DNA of 64,000 nucleotides from Bolinopsis microptera. Taxonomy: Eukaryota; Ctenophora; Tentaculata; Lobata; Bolinopsidae. Position numbers and translations under genes: made by a program. Where the stretch lies: assembly GCF_026151205.1 (NCBI RefSeq), contig NC_087073.1, positions 19,744,837 through 19,808,836 on the forward strand. Direction: 5' to 3'. This document shows positions 60,201 through 64,000 of the stretch, in pieces (positions within the stretch are counted from its first letter, which is position 1; each line of letters opens with the position of its first letter). The notes beneath the pieces are model-generated. The model searched no databases. It was not told the origin of the DNA and saw only the letters and a list, made by a program, of their open reading frames with translations.

Positions 60201-62456
60201 CAGGCCCCAGGGTGAGGGTAGTTTAGGGTGATCTCACCTCAGCAGACAACCTCCAGGGTGAGGGTAGATTAGGGTGATCTCACCTCAGCATACAACCTCC
60301 AGGGTGAGGGTAGTTTAGGGTGATCTCACCTCAGCATACAACCTCCAGGGTGAGGGTAGATTAGGGTGATCTCACCTCAGCATACAACCTCCAGGGTGAG
60401 GGTAGATTAGGGTGATCTCACCTCAGCAGACAACCTCCAGGGTGAGGGTAGATTAGGGTGATCTCACCTCAGCATACAACCTCCAGGGTGAGGGTAGATT
60501 AGGGTGATCTCACCTCAGCAGACAACCTCTAGGGTGAGGGTAGATTAGGGTGATCTCACCTCAGCAGACAACCTCCAGGGTGAGGGTAGATTAGGGTGAT
60601 CTCACCTCAGGAGACAACCTCCAGGGTGAGATTAGGGTGATCTCACCTCAGCAGACAACCTCCAGGCCCCAGGGTGAGGGTAGTTTAGGGTGATCTCACC
60701 TCAGCAGACAACCTCCAGGGTGAGGGTAGATTAGGGTGATCTCACCTCAGGAGACAACCTCCAGGGTGAGATTAGGGTGATCTCACCTCAGCAGACAACC
60801 TCCAGGCCCCAGGGTGAGGGTAGATTAGGTTGATCTCACCTCAGCAGACAACCTCCAGGGTGAGGGACGAGGGTAGATTAGGGTGATCAGGATGACAAGG
60901 ATCTTACAAGCACTGGAGCACTCAAGAGGCGTAGTGGCAAATACTGAAATACTAACGTACTTTGAAGACTCAGAAACAGGCAGGCAGATTAGACAATGTA
61001 GTGACAGTGAAGTCAGACAGGCAATTAATATGACCGTCTTTGAGGGCTACTGGACCTTTAGAAACGGACAGAATAGCAGGTACTTGTGAACATTGGGAGG
61101 GGACTGCAATTTTCTATCCAAATTAGGTATAAACTAAAACATAAAGATGGCACTCATGGTGGATATCCATTAGTCATCTTCTTGGTACCAGGTATTGTTT
61201 AGAGTAATAGCTAGGGCTGAGCAGGGCGCAAAAGAACCTTCAGTCACGATACATCGGGTGTTACCCACGTATACCCACACTATAACAGCACACCACTCAG
61301 GTCTTGAACATTCAGCATCCTTTATAAATAAACGTGGGATCCGTTTACCAGTACGCAATCTGTCAGATCGTTACATCTTGAGAAATTAATGAGACAGCTG
61401 CTGGTCACCTGTTAATGTATTCAACTACATAGTGTTCAATTTGTCTCTTGACTTGGGACACTACATATTTTCTTTGAATCGGTGTGTTTTGAGTTAGTAT
61501 CCCGGTATTTATAGGAAATGAATTACGAGCTGGTAAATTGGTGGCAAGCCCAAATGCTTTTTCTCAATATCACTCACTTGTTGCACACGAAATGCATCAT
61601 GGAACTTTTGACCGCATCCCATGATAGAGTTACACTCATTAATTGTATAACTTATTTGGAACATTTTTTCACTCAGACCAGGAAACTGATATTTGCGGCG
61701 CGCGCAAACGTCGAATGGGAAATTTGTTATTGCTCCATGGAATTAATTGGCACGCAGCCAATTTTCAATAGCAAATGCATTCTTGCGACACCGCGCGATG
61801 AACAATATTAATGCGGCATCAACCCACCAAATTCCATTGTACATTTAATAGTAATGGATTGTCCAACCAAACTTGCACCACCTTCCCGCTTTCAGACTGG
61901 TGCACAACGCAATGCTTCGTCTAAATGCTTAGCCTAAACATTAAAAGTTCTCATTCATTTCAGATATTCGGACCAGTTATGCAGATAAGTTCATTCAAGG
62001 ATGAAGAAGAGATAATTGAGCGAGCGAACAATACTAACTTTGGCCTGGCAGCTGCTGTATTTACCAAGAACCTTGATAGGATGTACCATATCAGTACAGC
62101 ACTTAAAGCCGGAACTGTTTGGGGCAACTGCTACAATGTGCTCGTTCCTCAGGTAAATGCATTTATACTTGTTTTATTTACAATTTGCGGTGGCTACTTT
62201 GTCTTTCTACATGAAACTTAGATTCAGCAGAAATTAATTAACGTACAGTATTATAATAGTAGGTTTGTTGGTACCATTGTATCACTCTGTTTACATTTCG
62301 TAGGAGTCGTAAAATAAAACTAATTTCATAATTTTTCAGTCACCGTTTGGTGGTTTCAAGGAATCTGGATTTGGACGTGACCTGGGAGAATATGCTCTGA
62401 ACCACTACACTGAAGTCAAGTGTGTTACTCTGGCGGTCCCGCAGAAGAATTCTTAA
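21185..62456 (+). CDS. ALDH2: Mitochondrial aldehyde dehydrogenase (ALDH2-like), 12 exons over 41 kb
   Basis: Exons: 21185-21298, 21566-21670, 21874-22014, 22128-22257, 23058-23248, 23474-23587, 23747-23849, 24057-24143, 24332-24429, 42886-43050, 61964-62152, 62340-62456. All have GT..AG borders and compatible phases. They total 1554 nt, or 517 residues. This equals the human ALDH2 precursor length and puts catalytic residues at the same numbers: general base Glu285 ([10 protein letters not shown]) and nucleophile Cys319, the middle Cys of [10 protein letters not shown]. The NAD-site motifs GITPWNFP and GFTGSTE are present. The N-terminus is basic and amphipathic ([19 protein letters not shown]), a mitochondrial presequence. 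The enzyme oxidises aldehydes to acids with NAD+ in the matrix. A pyrimidine-rich acceptor-like GTTTTTTAG lies 52 nt before the ATG. Introns 9 and 10 (18.5 and 18.9 kb) hold two other genes and many transposons. Confidence 0.95.
22472..22759 (-). mobile_element. hAT-type MITE, copy 3 (CAGTGGCGTAAC family), in ALDH intron 4
   Basis: Same family as copies 1 and 2, in reverse orientation. It has termini CAGTGGCGTAACG and ATTACGCCACTG and a perfect 8-bp duplication GATAAATG (22464-22471, 22760-22767). It is again 288 bp, so it is the closest match to copy 1. Confidence 0.92.
22797..22893. repeat. 7-bp microsatellite (CAATGTA)n
   Basis: About 12 imperfect units of CAATGTA with CATGTA and TAATGTA variants, in ALDH intron 4. 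A similar (TAATGTA)n block of about five units lies at 24226-24264 in intron 8. Confidence 0.85.
24939..25361 (-). CDS. Unrecognised small protein, 140 residues, in ALDH intron 9
   Basis: One intact frame starting [12 protein letters not shown]. Residues 1-55 look helical. The rest is rich in aromatic and short polar strands ([52 protein letters not shown]), suggesting a small beta-sandwich. There is no signal peptide, membrane segment or named motif that I recognise. A second copy (34108-34534) has a frameshifted N-terminus, and a third (26480-26740) is decayed. Conservation of protein sequence between copies 1 and 2, mostly by substitutions that keep or conservatively change residues, argues that this is a genuine gene family. 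Homology extends into the 3' flank (GTGTGTTATGAAAGT). TTTAG|AG precedes the ATG, so an upstream splice acceptor is possible. Confidence 0.6.
   Translation of the reverse strand: MAGAAVITKAVLDNPEAFANAAKTTVEAYGEQIQNVGRAIDVLVKARTFISNTKTDHAYILNVSDKEFTWHCYNDAAPVKWFTQFKSHMGGYCAVEVHCLGWGAMHIYKNNENPPYTVSRNSVYIYDGKNVSIFFDANNK
25553..25831. mobile_element. mariner-type MITE
   Basis: 279 bp with termini CAGGGTGGGCCAAAAGT and its inverse ACTTTTGGCCCACCCTG, flanked by TA on both sides. That is the Tc1/mariner target and terminus style. The interior has no transposase frame. Confidence 0.85.
26480..26740 (-). pseudogene. Decayed copy of the small-protein gene
   Basis: Minus-strand sequence matches the second half of the gene at 24939-25361 ([25 protein letters not shown], then frame breaks before a segment matching [16 protein letters not shown]). 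It has several frame disruptions and in-frame stops. It is the oldest of three copies in this intron. Confidence 0.75.
26992..27500 (+). repeat. Dispersed repeat, copy 1, carrying a SINE-like insertion
   Basis: About 270 bp of this sequence recurs in inverse orientation at 63487-63751 (shared blocks include ATATCATGGATCG, GCAGCCTTCCAGACATTGAT, ACCCAATTGATTGG, CACGTGATTATGAGCCTGAG). Copy 1 contains a 237-bp insertion that copy 2 lacks. Confidence 0.8.
27169..27405 (+). mobile_element. SINE-like retroposon with (TTG)n tail
   Basis: Insertion of 237 bp flanked by an 8-bp direct repeat GTATGTCA (27161-27168, 27406-27413), confirmed by the empty site in the copy at 63487-63751. It ends in CATTGTTGTGTTGTTGTT. 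Short-unit tails and direct repeats indicate a retroposed short element. A clear A/B box pair is not evident. Confidence 0.7.
27568..29554. mobile_element. 2-kb palindromic element with ~850-bp inverted arms (PIF/Harbinger-like TSD)
   Basis: Termini are TAGTAAGGGGAAAAGTGG and its inverse, and the flanks share TTA (27565-27567, 29555-29557), the 3-bp target typical of PIF/Harbinger. The arms pair almost without gaps up to about 28430 and 28700, leaving a ~270-bp unique loop. The same ~63-codon frame occurs once in each arm reading inward, but carries no known domain. The loop contains a 109-codon minus frame of unknown meaning. Confidence 0.8.
30022..32418 (+). CDS. Penelope-like reverse transcriptase ORF
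   Basis: The open frame extends from 29974, but its first codon there is TTG; the first ATG is at 30022 (MYHRPTNTS). A basic N-terminal half ([17 protein letters not shown]) precedes the RT. RT motifs are DIVNMFPSI (about residue 520), [27 protein letters not shown] with the catalytic YRDD, and FLDLFIY. PLE homology fades at about 32290 (LKRDDLISK); the last ~45 residues and the stop look like intervening sequence. The catalytic box is intact, although connection to the endonuclease is lost or needs processing. Confidence 0.88.
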   Translation: MYHRPTNTSDRFIAALSNAGRKNIRIQQQYFYLMKSKQQSTIPKGIFEQCQFQCSVRDPVLEKLTASMMIFTASRILDILILYYHNWSNRLRENYYKLENEFKTAVPTNHFERGMATVQHKIRQQKLECEKTHDSKLNRDKVNGTEVYIKNSYTSLPEQPEVPRISLTKTRTRRRKEKKAKVTKPRKRKSVHKHRRDGIKSRPLNRNNVSQAALDKTVINLSSKTVTNAHKFVFHLGESFAVTPSKTNRDKLVEDVNSWANSLRMSFVLSRVVIPTQNVEEHEKTLDQKVKQMEKVLGIKTSKKKNFSNSGNHALELFISNVKKQISNHPRKPKPAPRNVDKETTKAIQELKSWDDAVIRLFDKGTGFFVLDKSDYINRVEAALKDQSTFKQVSDQQQQIHTTIITIKEWVLKYSADADCPGMTPNFMEWVTPSEEENEPGVNYMNLKAHKPEKNYPGRLISTGCNSYIKNLSIFTAEELKKVTLPHCLMDSNDLLMKMKELNESGRLTGKTIYHVTFDIVNMFPSISKEIGLPACRTLLDQRSTKLFSTDCVMEALEITLDNNITVFNGNMYVQTSGTAMGPNNACQYADSALSPLDSKIVESQEITTPEFYGRYRDDIYITWTESLEKLDQFLLWLNQYHPNLKFTMSTPSTEGTEFLDLFIYSKNCKLETRTYCKPSDAHSYLLPQSCHPTHIAENIPYGVAHRVFKNCSEEEEYLKCKIEFSEYLEDRNYNKDLIHKSFEKVELLKRDDLISKNLTVVVVNPRWGGMCLNKNITIIYYYINVLLNISKISITYG
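32725..33567 (+). CDS. Penelope-like linker and GIY-YIG endonuclease segment
   Basis: It begins in mid-protein with [18 protein letters not shown]; the first codon of the frame is TTG, so it lacks its own start. A Cys-rich linker finger [16 protein letters not shown] is followed by the nuclease core [19 protein letters not shown], where CYLV and SVGST stand for the GIY and YIG strands. [16 protein letters not shown] and the Glu-bearing [11 protein letters not shown] with LSDFGGLN complete the family pattern. The nuclease nicks target DNA for retrotransposition. In the canonical GIY position the residues are GVCY, a modest deviation. Confidence 0.85.
   Translation: MFCLKVVKDKALTSSNSKKSERCFPLVCDFDPNLPPIGKIVNKNKFILGLDPLLKSVIQPSKVFVSYRGNKTIKETLVLSKLSEDRKYHEDSNVIALNSNTETVALPTSIEEGGCYHCNSRCKACRMYICESKTAQSYHSGYTVNIIGQLDCNTVGVCYLVRDKVCRRASVGSTVNNFKTRWQNHKSHIRKAVRSCEISCHFNDNQFHNLTKEPLKTFDNELSDQIEVIIFEKLDFIKCLTLEDRSRVAKERESFWQNQLMTLSDFGGLNKRSALNEIKN
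34108..34534 (-). pseudogene. Second copy of the small-protein gene with a 1-nt frameshift near the N-terminus
   Basis: The original start is ATG at 34534 ([20 protein letters not shown]). A single-nucleotide insertion after KTIV shifts the frame; from [20 protein letters not shown] to the stop it matches the copy at 24939-25361 closely (about 90% by eye). Downstream of the shift the frame is open, so the damage is either recent or a sequencing error. Confidence 0.75.
34838..35010. repeat. 16-bp tandem repeat (GCTGACAATTTAGAGG)n
   Basis: Seven perfect units, then four or so degenerate ones (GCTGAAAATTTAGAGT, GCTGACAATTTAGACG). No gene overlaps it. Confidence 0.92.
35010..36445. other. Gene-free stretch with homopolymer runs
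   Basis: Contains G18 at 35284-35301 and C34 at 36225-36258. These are polymerase- and assembly-sensitive. No gene, terminus or RNA is recognised between them. Confidence 0.5.
36828..37250 (+). pseudogene. 3' fragment of a CR1/L2-like LINE ORF2
   Basis: [24 protein letters not shown] and, after a frame break, [20 protein letters not shown] match the older LINE fragment at 13575-14057. It is 5'-truncated and frame-shifted, and inserted within the hAT-type element. Confidence 0.8.
37371..37645 (+). repeat. SINE with a tRNA-Gly(CCC)-like head
   Basis: GGTGGTGTAGTGGTAACACG is an A box with D-arm; the anticodon loop is CTCCCAA; CCGGGTTCAAATCCGG is the T-arm/B box. Acceptor-stem complementarity is lost, so it is not a working tRNA gene. 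About 200 bp of tRNA-unrelated body follows, ending in TTGTATGTTGTATGTTTG. Confidence 0.8.
38218..40189. other. Gene-free stretch
   Basis: No gene recognised. It contains a 20-bp tandem duplication (GCGACAACTAGCGCT) near 38787-38825 and the lone AAATCGCG-type terminus at 38950-39006. Remaining sequence is AT-rich and featureless. The last part probably includes the 3'UTR of the secreted-protein gene on the minus strand. Confidence 0.45.
40190..42251 (-). CDS. Predicted secreted protein with 18-residue Tyr/Asp repeats, four exons, nested in ALDH intron 9
   Basis: Exons are 42251-42206, 41427-41150, 40995-40513 and 40354-40190, all GT..AG with matching phases; the product is 323 residues. Exon 1 is a signal peptide ([15 protein letters not shown]). 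Residues about 20-200 look helical, with scattered Cys ([13 protein letters not shown]) and no domain I recognise. Residues about 201-254 hold three repeats of 18 residues: [17 protein letters not shown] twice, then [15 protein letters not shown]. The C-terminus ends VFMYCKLNQ. Coding sequence is GC-richer than its surroundings. An acceptor-like AATTGTAG lies 22 nt before the ATG. Extracellular location is inferred from the leader; the function is unknown. Confidence 0.83.
41626..42151. repeat. 526-bp near-perfect palindrome inside intron 1 of the secreted-protein gene
   Basis: Arms of about 250 bp (outer end CTGATAGTTGGATATTATCC and inverse) pair through to a short loop near 41890-41905. No coding frame and no clear target duplication. 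It would form a long double-stranded hairpin in the pre-mRNA. Confidence 0.88.
42252..42885. other. Intronic sequence upstream of the secreted-protein gene
   Basis: No gene or repeat recognised. It probably holds the promoter of the minus-strand gene and ends at the ALDH exon 10 acceptor. Confidence 0.4.
42886..43050 (+). CDS. ALDH2: ALDH2-like exon 10
   Basis: 55 codons, phase 0 at both ends, acceptor CCTTTTCAG|ATC, donor GAG|GTGAGA. Encodes [19 protein letters not shown] through DHMDISTQE. It sits alone between the two giant introns. Its sequence follows directly on exon 9 (NHGPQ), as in other ALDH1/2 proteins. Confidence 0.95.
43058..43172. repeat. Three tandem ~38-bp units just after the ALDH exon 10 donor
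   Basis: TTTACTAAATCATTTGAGAT and flanking TTTTGTCATTTTCAAG repeat three times, starting within 10 bp of the donor site. Confidence 0.85.
43173..44379. other. Intronic, no host gene seen
   Basis: AT-rich. A 74-codon plus frame at 44183-44407 ([20 protein letters not shown] through [11 protein letters not shown]) looks protein-like but is not recognised. It runs into the inverted-repeat boundary of the next element. Confidence 0.4.
44380..45980. mobile_element. Inverted-repeat-bounded element with a dispersed array of a 16-bp motif
   Basis: Outer boundaries are an inverted repeat of about 42 bp (GGACACGTTCA, GGTGGCACTAGAGATTGATT and inverse). The flanks share TAAT, a weak candidate duplication. 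Between 44565 and 45850 there are at least 16 clear and about four degraded copies of TGATTCAAAAATCACA or its reverse complement, spaced about 50-110 bp apart in unrelated AT-rich sequence. The motif is not found at comparable density elsewhere in the window. No protein is encoded in the array. Confidence 0.7.
45842..46228 (+). CDS. Unrecognised open frame overlapping the right inverted repeat
   Basis: 128 codons; the second half looks protein-like ([53 protein letters not shown]). The first codons lie inside the motif array, so the true 5' end is uncertain. It may be a fragment of a transposon-encoded or captured gene. Confidence 0.3.
   Translation: MNLFGPHIKIWLTFIAYSLRYKYFKMLHTILAVKNQSLVPPFYERVLIMKVYMICLEFPLVANIQGLLTNVSRMYGRYMCVKCDLTLIVQRAIFRDKNELDNFKLYLFGQPVSRPINLPPSIDTPVSD
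46229..47688. other. Intronic, AT-rich, no gene seen
   Basis: Contains no recognisable repeat terminus or coding frame. It probably includes the 3'UTR of the alpha2delta gene at its right end. Confidence 0.45.
47689..50823 (-). CDS. CACNA2D: Voltage-gated calcium channel alpha2delta subunit, intronless, nested in ALDH intron 10
   Basis: The open frame extends to 50838, but that codon is TTG; the first ATG is at 50823, giving 1044 residues. The signal peptide is [26 protein letters not shown] region follows ([20 protein letters not shown] through [10 protein letters not shown]). The VWA domain is near residue 235 ([20 protein letters not shown]), then Cache-like modules ([20 protein letters not shown]). 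Many N-glycosylation sites and Cys residues suit an extracellular protein. The C-terminus is a GPI-type tail ([21 protein letters not shown]). The MIDAS reads DMSGT, i.e. DxSxT instead of the full DxSxS. The family traffics CaV1/CaV2 channels to the surface. Vertebrate genes have dozens of introns; this one has none. Confidence 0.94.
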   Translation of the reverse strand: MVRLVDLIMAVLCTLLAMCTGESITNPESTDIMATKIGEVLAKLMKKGFDKGAIEMIYSTQSYETYTGLQILEKIEKNVTKQFKNSEKNLRNIRKSALESFYNYTGDTNDFDFLERFQDVTHKGQNMSYQKLTNFKRPVSVTNSSLVIPIDVYYNWTKVRETILWTARMDPNFIANWAPNQTGSATTLQYLGTPHGVMRTYPSYYTPRVGKWITYDCRFRGWYGVGAAESKKVVFLMDMSGTLAVRTGKLMREMAVSIIKTIVSDEDYISVLTFNQVVEPIGCGTQMVRARKRVKDILIGQIRKIKPQGSANLTMAIRMGIEVLNNSKNLDTCHSTLVLFTDYTQRDIVSIFKTYNIDPRVKIVILQVGKDVLFASDLKLAAATLGGFHAQIEDLSDINPTILQLTSELFTSVVDEDELHVKTTAMYKDASTEEYIATLVVPVVTDKAANWTTPSSLPQGKGAFLGVAAVDIEAKSLGLYPLSTARGCYAVTVDLKGSVLYHPVLYGTKESIEIDQKLHLYSYLNNGATMKKVEQGMVFQNFTEQAKLLYLEVSDTSVSKRTRSFANNYFFNVLNAIDEKNSLLHICNRESLAFPKRTNVQKTRVKVFTENQGPQKDVSRDTAYCTYSKFFGKVAGDDIVDNETVEEFINRKFQFPECHDFAYEIFDDIYMVSEYLSAYLKEDPTNLFVTTAAGSRFKIIEGNKTKRTNSPYTRERYTRLVSLVTNSGNNNMLSVTDVSATSTECIFELSQIIYHQQSNSYPLMLSFRVPALKLEEQMYEPFRGMGGSRFLVDENAFIVSSDAEEHQGQHLAKLFPRLMEELLAKGIYNSFNHTECYYSCEDVYPENTMPPKSAADSVSLYLRYPSVRILTNVLFSTASVVMNLLSNIWFFILNPSILVSGISESDDQLKEDWKSIKIDLTCCQIHPFMSRNFSVEVGTGNNLQQSPTCYQSFNYSAVPNTNLLLVWASCTDCSCQGPEYNLETIRNQVLNPCTESDENYNPGTNCATQYTGLDYGVEQREGVSAGTGVWRGSLLVIAVALLYL
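50981..51123. mobile_element. Short hAT-like MITE (CAGTGGCGTCACGT)
   Basis: 143 bp with termini CAGTGGCGTCACGT and ACGTGACGCCACTG. Related in the first 9 bp to the CAGTGGCGTAAC family but different beyond. No exact target duplication. It lies about 160 bp upstream of the alpha2delta start codon. Confidence 0.65.
51124..52172. other. Intronic, AT-rich, upstream of the alpha2delta gene
   Basis: No gene recognised. Short direct repeats (ACTATAAACTATA) occur near 51420-51470. Confidence 0.4.
52173..52997. repeat. Three tandem ~265-bp units with conserved CACGTG blocks
   Basis: Units begin near 52173, 52436 and 52700. Conserved blocks in order: CCCGTGGTCACAGGGAGG (units 1 and 3), ACCGAAGATACAGCC, TTGCACGTGCACGT, GTTACCATGGTTAC, TTTGCACGTGGGCGGTCGTA. 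Between blocks the units have diverged substantially. No coding frame. Confidence 0.85.
52998..57990. other. Long gene-free intronic stretch
   Basis: About 5 kb of AT-rich sequence. Open frames are short and without family features. I see no transposon termini with target duplications and no RNA gene. Diverged old repeats may be present but are not supportable by eye. Confidence 0.4.
58022..58228. repeat. 24-bp tandem repeat (ACAAATGATCTCCTCTCTCAG-type)
   Basis: Three to four near-identical units at the right, grading into more diverged units (CAAAAGATTTTCTCTCGCTA) at the left, which suggests growth by amplification from one end. Confidence 0.85.
58640..58761. repeat. 58-bp tandem duplication
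   Basis: The segment from GAATTATGTCATTGCTGGCA to GGCTAGGCTCTAGGTTTAT is present twice in direct tandem with almost no differences, so the duplication is recent. Confidence 0.9.
58812..59105 (+). CDS. Unrecognised protein-like open segment
   Basis: The frame is open for about 97 codons ([20 protein letters not shown] through [20 protein letters not shown], then [20 protein letters not shown]), with composition typical of coding sequence. There is no ATG at the upstream end. It may be an exon of an unseen gene or a transposon remnant. No family is recognised. Confidence 0.3.
59597..60890. repeat. 46-bp minisatellite with ~460-bp higher-order period
   Basis: About 28 units of CCAGGGTGAGGGTAGATTAG followed by GGTGATCTCACCTCAGCAGA and CAACCT. 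Variants (ATT/TTT, CAGA/CATA/GAGA, an extra GGCCC, a CTAGGGTGAG unit) recur in the same order about 460 bp apart: the CTAGGG unit at ~60066 and ~60526, the short GAGATTAGGG unit at ~60155 and ~60615. Each unit contains the dyad GGTGA-TC-TCACC. Confidence 0.95.
60891..61963. other. Intronic sequence before ALDH exon 11
   Basis: A 68-codon plus frame (60883-61089; [34 protein letters not shown]) follows the minisatellite and looks partly protein-like, but it is not recognised. The rest is featureless. Confidence 0.35.
61964..62456 (+). CDS. ALDH2: ALDH2-like exons 11 and 12
   Basis: Exon 11 (61964-62152) encodes [20 protein letters not shown] through NCYNVLVPQ. Exon 12 (62340-62456) encodes [20 protein letters not shown] through the stop. 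They complete the substrate-pocket and oligomerisation segments. An AATAAA-type polyadenylation signal lies about 85 nt after the stop. Confidence 0.95.
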
Positions 62457-62855
62457 TCTATATATCTTGATAGAAATGAACACATGCATGCTGACTTATA
62501 TTACTATTAAGTTACATTGGTTTTTTAAACCGATATATAATAAAGAAAACTTATAGTTTTCAGATAACCCAATTGAAGAGTGCATGATTAACCTCATAGT
62601 TAAGCGTGCTGAAAACTAATTTCAAAGCTTATATTATATCAATCAATTTTAATCTTCATCAAACAATCTTGCAGTATACAAGGTTTTTTAACGATCCATA
62701 AACTTCGTGTTTTATTTAGTTTTAATATGCCAACTTTCAATTACACTAATTTAGTACAGTGGTCTAGTGGGGAGTATAGGACCCAGTCGATGAACAGATT
62801 CTGTCGCGTGATTAGAATAGACTATAGACTACTAATAGATGTGGATACTGGCGGG
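62457..62855. other. ALDH 3'UTR and 3' flank
   Basis: An AATAAAG polyadenylation-type signal lies at about 62539, in the expected distance range after the stop. No further gene. Confidence 0.6.
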
Positions 62856-63018
62856 GAGGTGATAATTGTTTGTTTACATTAATAGTGAGCACATCTTTAG
62901 GAGGCTGAGGAGGTGATAATTGTTTGTTTACATTTTAGGGCGAGCACATGTTCAGGAGGCTGATGAGGTGATAATTGTTTGTTTACATTTTAGGGCGAGC
63001 AAGCTTGTCGTTGACAAG
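62856..63018. repeat. Three tandem ~55-bp units each with a forkhead-like core
   Basis: GAGGTGATAATTGTTTGTTTA starts at 62856, 62910 and 62965. Each unit contains TGTTTAC, the FOX-factor core. The third runs into AAGCTTGTCGTTGACAAGCTT, a short perfect hairpin. Confidence 0.85.
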
Positions 63019-63486
63019 CTTGAAAATTATTGTGTTCGATTAACCGTTCAAAAGTTGATAAGTGTGATTAAATTTGATAAAATTCCGATATTCTTCGGCG
63101 TTTAAAAAAATGTCGCATCTTATAGAAGTAAGAATTTCCGATGTGTCTTATCGAAAGTGAGTGAGAGAAACACTTTAATTTTAATTTACTGATCCTCCTA
63201 TTTGTAAAACTATCCTCGATACATATGCAGTTATAATGTGTGATAACCGTTTCAACAGGGGTCGAATTCACAAAAATAACGTAAACCATTGATTTAAAGC
63301 AACCGCCGCTCCTGTCTCTTGATTGCTGATGACGATCAGGAACACATGACGTATCATCACGACGATTATTGGTCACTCGAAATCGACCCGTTAAGAATGC
63401 AATGTAGGTGTGATGGTTGTTTCTGAGTATTTGTTACCTGTTACTAATTAATCAACAGGATCATAATGTTGATCGTATCGATAAAA

Positions 63487-63751
63487 CACGTCACCTCAGG
63501 CTCATAATCACGTGACCTCAAATCCAATCAATTGGGTTCTGGCCTGGTCAGCCCCCTGTTACCCGATCTTGAGGTGACGTGCGATACCTCGTTGACCCAA
63601 TCAATGTCTGGAAGGCTGCAAATTTTCACATGCCAAATTCACAAGATTCTTAAAGAGTTGTGCGAGATGACGATACATAGAGGCCGCATAATTATGAGGA
63701 TACCAGATCCCGTTGGAACCTAAGCGATCCATGATATCACAACAGGCCCTA
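63487..63751 (-). repeat. Dispersed repeat, copy 2 (empty site)
   Basis: Inverse-orientation partner of 26992-27500 without the 237-bp SINE-like insertion. Where copy 1 has GTATGTCA twice, this copy has a single GCACGTCA (as read on its minus strand). Confidence 0.8.
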
Positions 63752-64000
63752 GCGGCTAGCAGAGGCTGTAGATGAAAATGAATAGAATCTCATAGCGTTA
63801 ATGTTGCTGTACCTGGAGCTGCCAAGAGGTTGAAGATATGTAACCTTCACCTTACAGAATCCAAAACTCTCTTATGTCTCACTTATTTGACACCACTTGT
63901 CGGCTTCGCTCAATTGAAATTGAACGAGTAGTCCTTTTCGTTCCCTTTGGAGACACCACTAGAAAGACTCCTTTGCGAGTTCAAAGACTCTGGCTACGTG

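Overview
The window is nuclear DNA of a multicellular animal. It is AT-rich and has spliceosomal introns with GT..AG borders. It carries animal gene families (a mitochondrial aldehyde dehydrogenase, an alpha2delta calcium-channel subunit, a LanC-like protein, a C2H2 zinc-finger array, an ankyrin-MYND protein) and a dense, layered population of LINEs, a Penelope-like element, SINEs and DNA-transposon derivatives. A cnidarian or another non-vertebrate marine animal is plausible, but the sequence alone does not settle the phylum. Several genes have a 3' splice acceptor almost touching the start codon. That would fit a lineage with spliced-leader trans-splicing, or ordinary 5'UTR introns.

Region 1 (1-9,150) holds four genes, all on the minus strand and closely spaced. 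In transcription order they are an ankyrin-MYND protein (9122-7198, three exons), a LanC-like protein (6333-4921, two exons), a 21-finger C2H2 protein (4544-2370, one exon) and an MDR-family oxidoreductase (1406-408, one exon).

Region 2 (9,150-21,000) is a transposon graveyard. It has two hAT-type MITEs with perfect 8-bp target duplications, tRNA-derived SINE sequence, and a palindromic element built from 10-bp iterons. A 4.24-kb CR1/L2-like LINE (14058-18300) sits inside an older antisense LINE with TSD TAAGG. An ORF1-like gene is split by two inverted-repeat elements; removing both makes its frame continuous.

Region 3 (21,185-62,456) is one gene: a 12-exon, 517-codon ALDH2-like gene on the plus strand, with two introns of about 18.5 and 18.9 kb. 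Intron 9 contains three relatives of an unrecognised small protein, a mariner-type MITE, a 2-kb palindromic element, a Penelope-like element, a 1.76-kb hAT-type element that itself contains a LINE fragment and a tRNA-Gly-like SINE, and a four-exon gene for a predicted secreted protein on the minus strand. Intron 10 contains a 1.6-kb inverted-repeat-bounded segment with a dispersed array of about 16-20 copies of one 16-bp motif, an intronless alpha2delta gene on the minus strand, three tandem ~265-bp units with conserved CACGTG blocks, and a 1.3-kb, 46-bp minisatellite with higher-order structure.

Region 4 (62,457-64,000) holds the ALDH 3' flank, a triplicated 55-bp unit with a forkhead-like core, and an inverted partner of a repeat from intron 9.

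Nothing in the window indicates a shared pathway among the host genes. The strongest candidates for new biology are the 16-bp motif array in 44380-45980, the small-protein family in intron 9, and the acceptor-at-ATG architecture of the first gene cluster.
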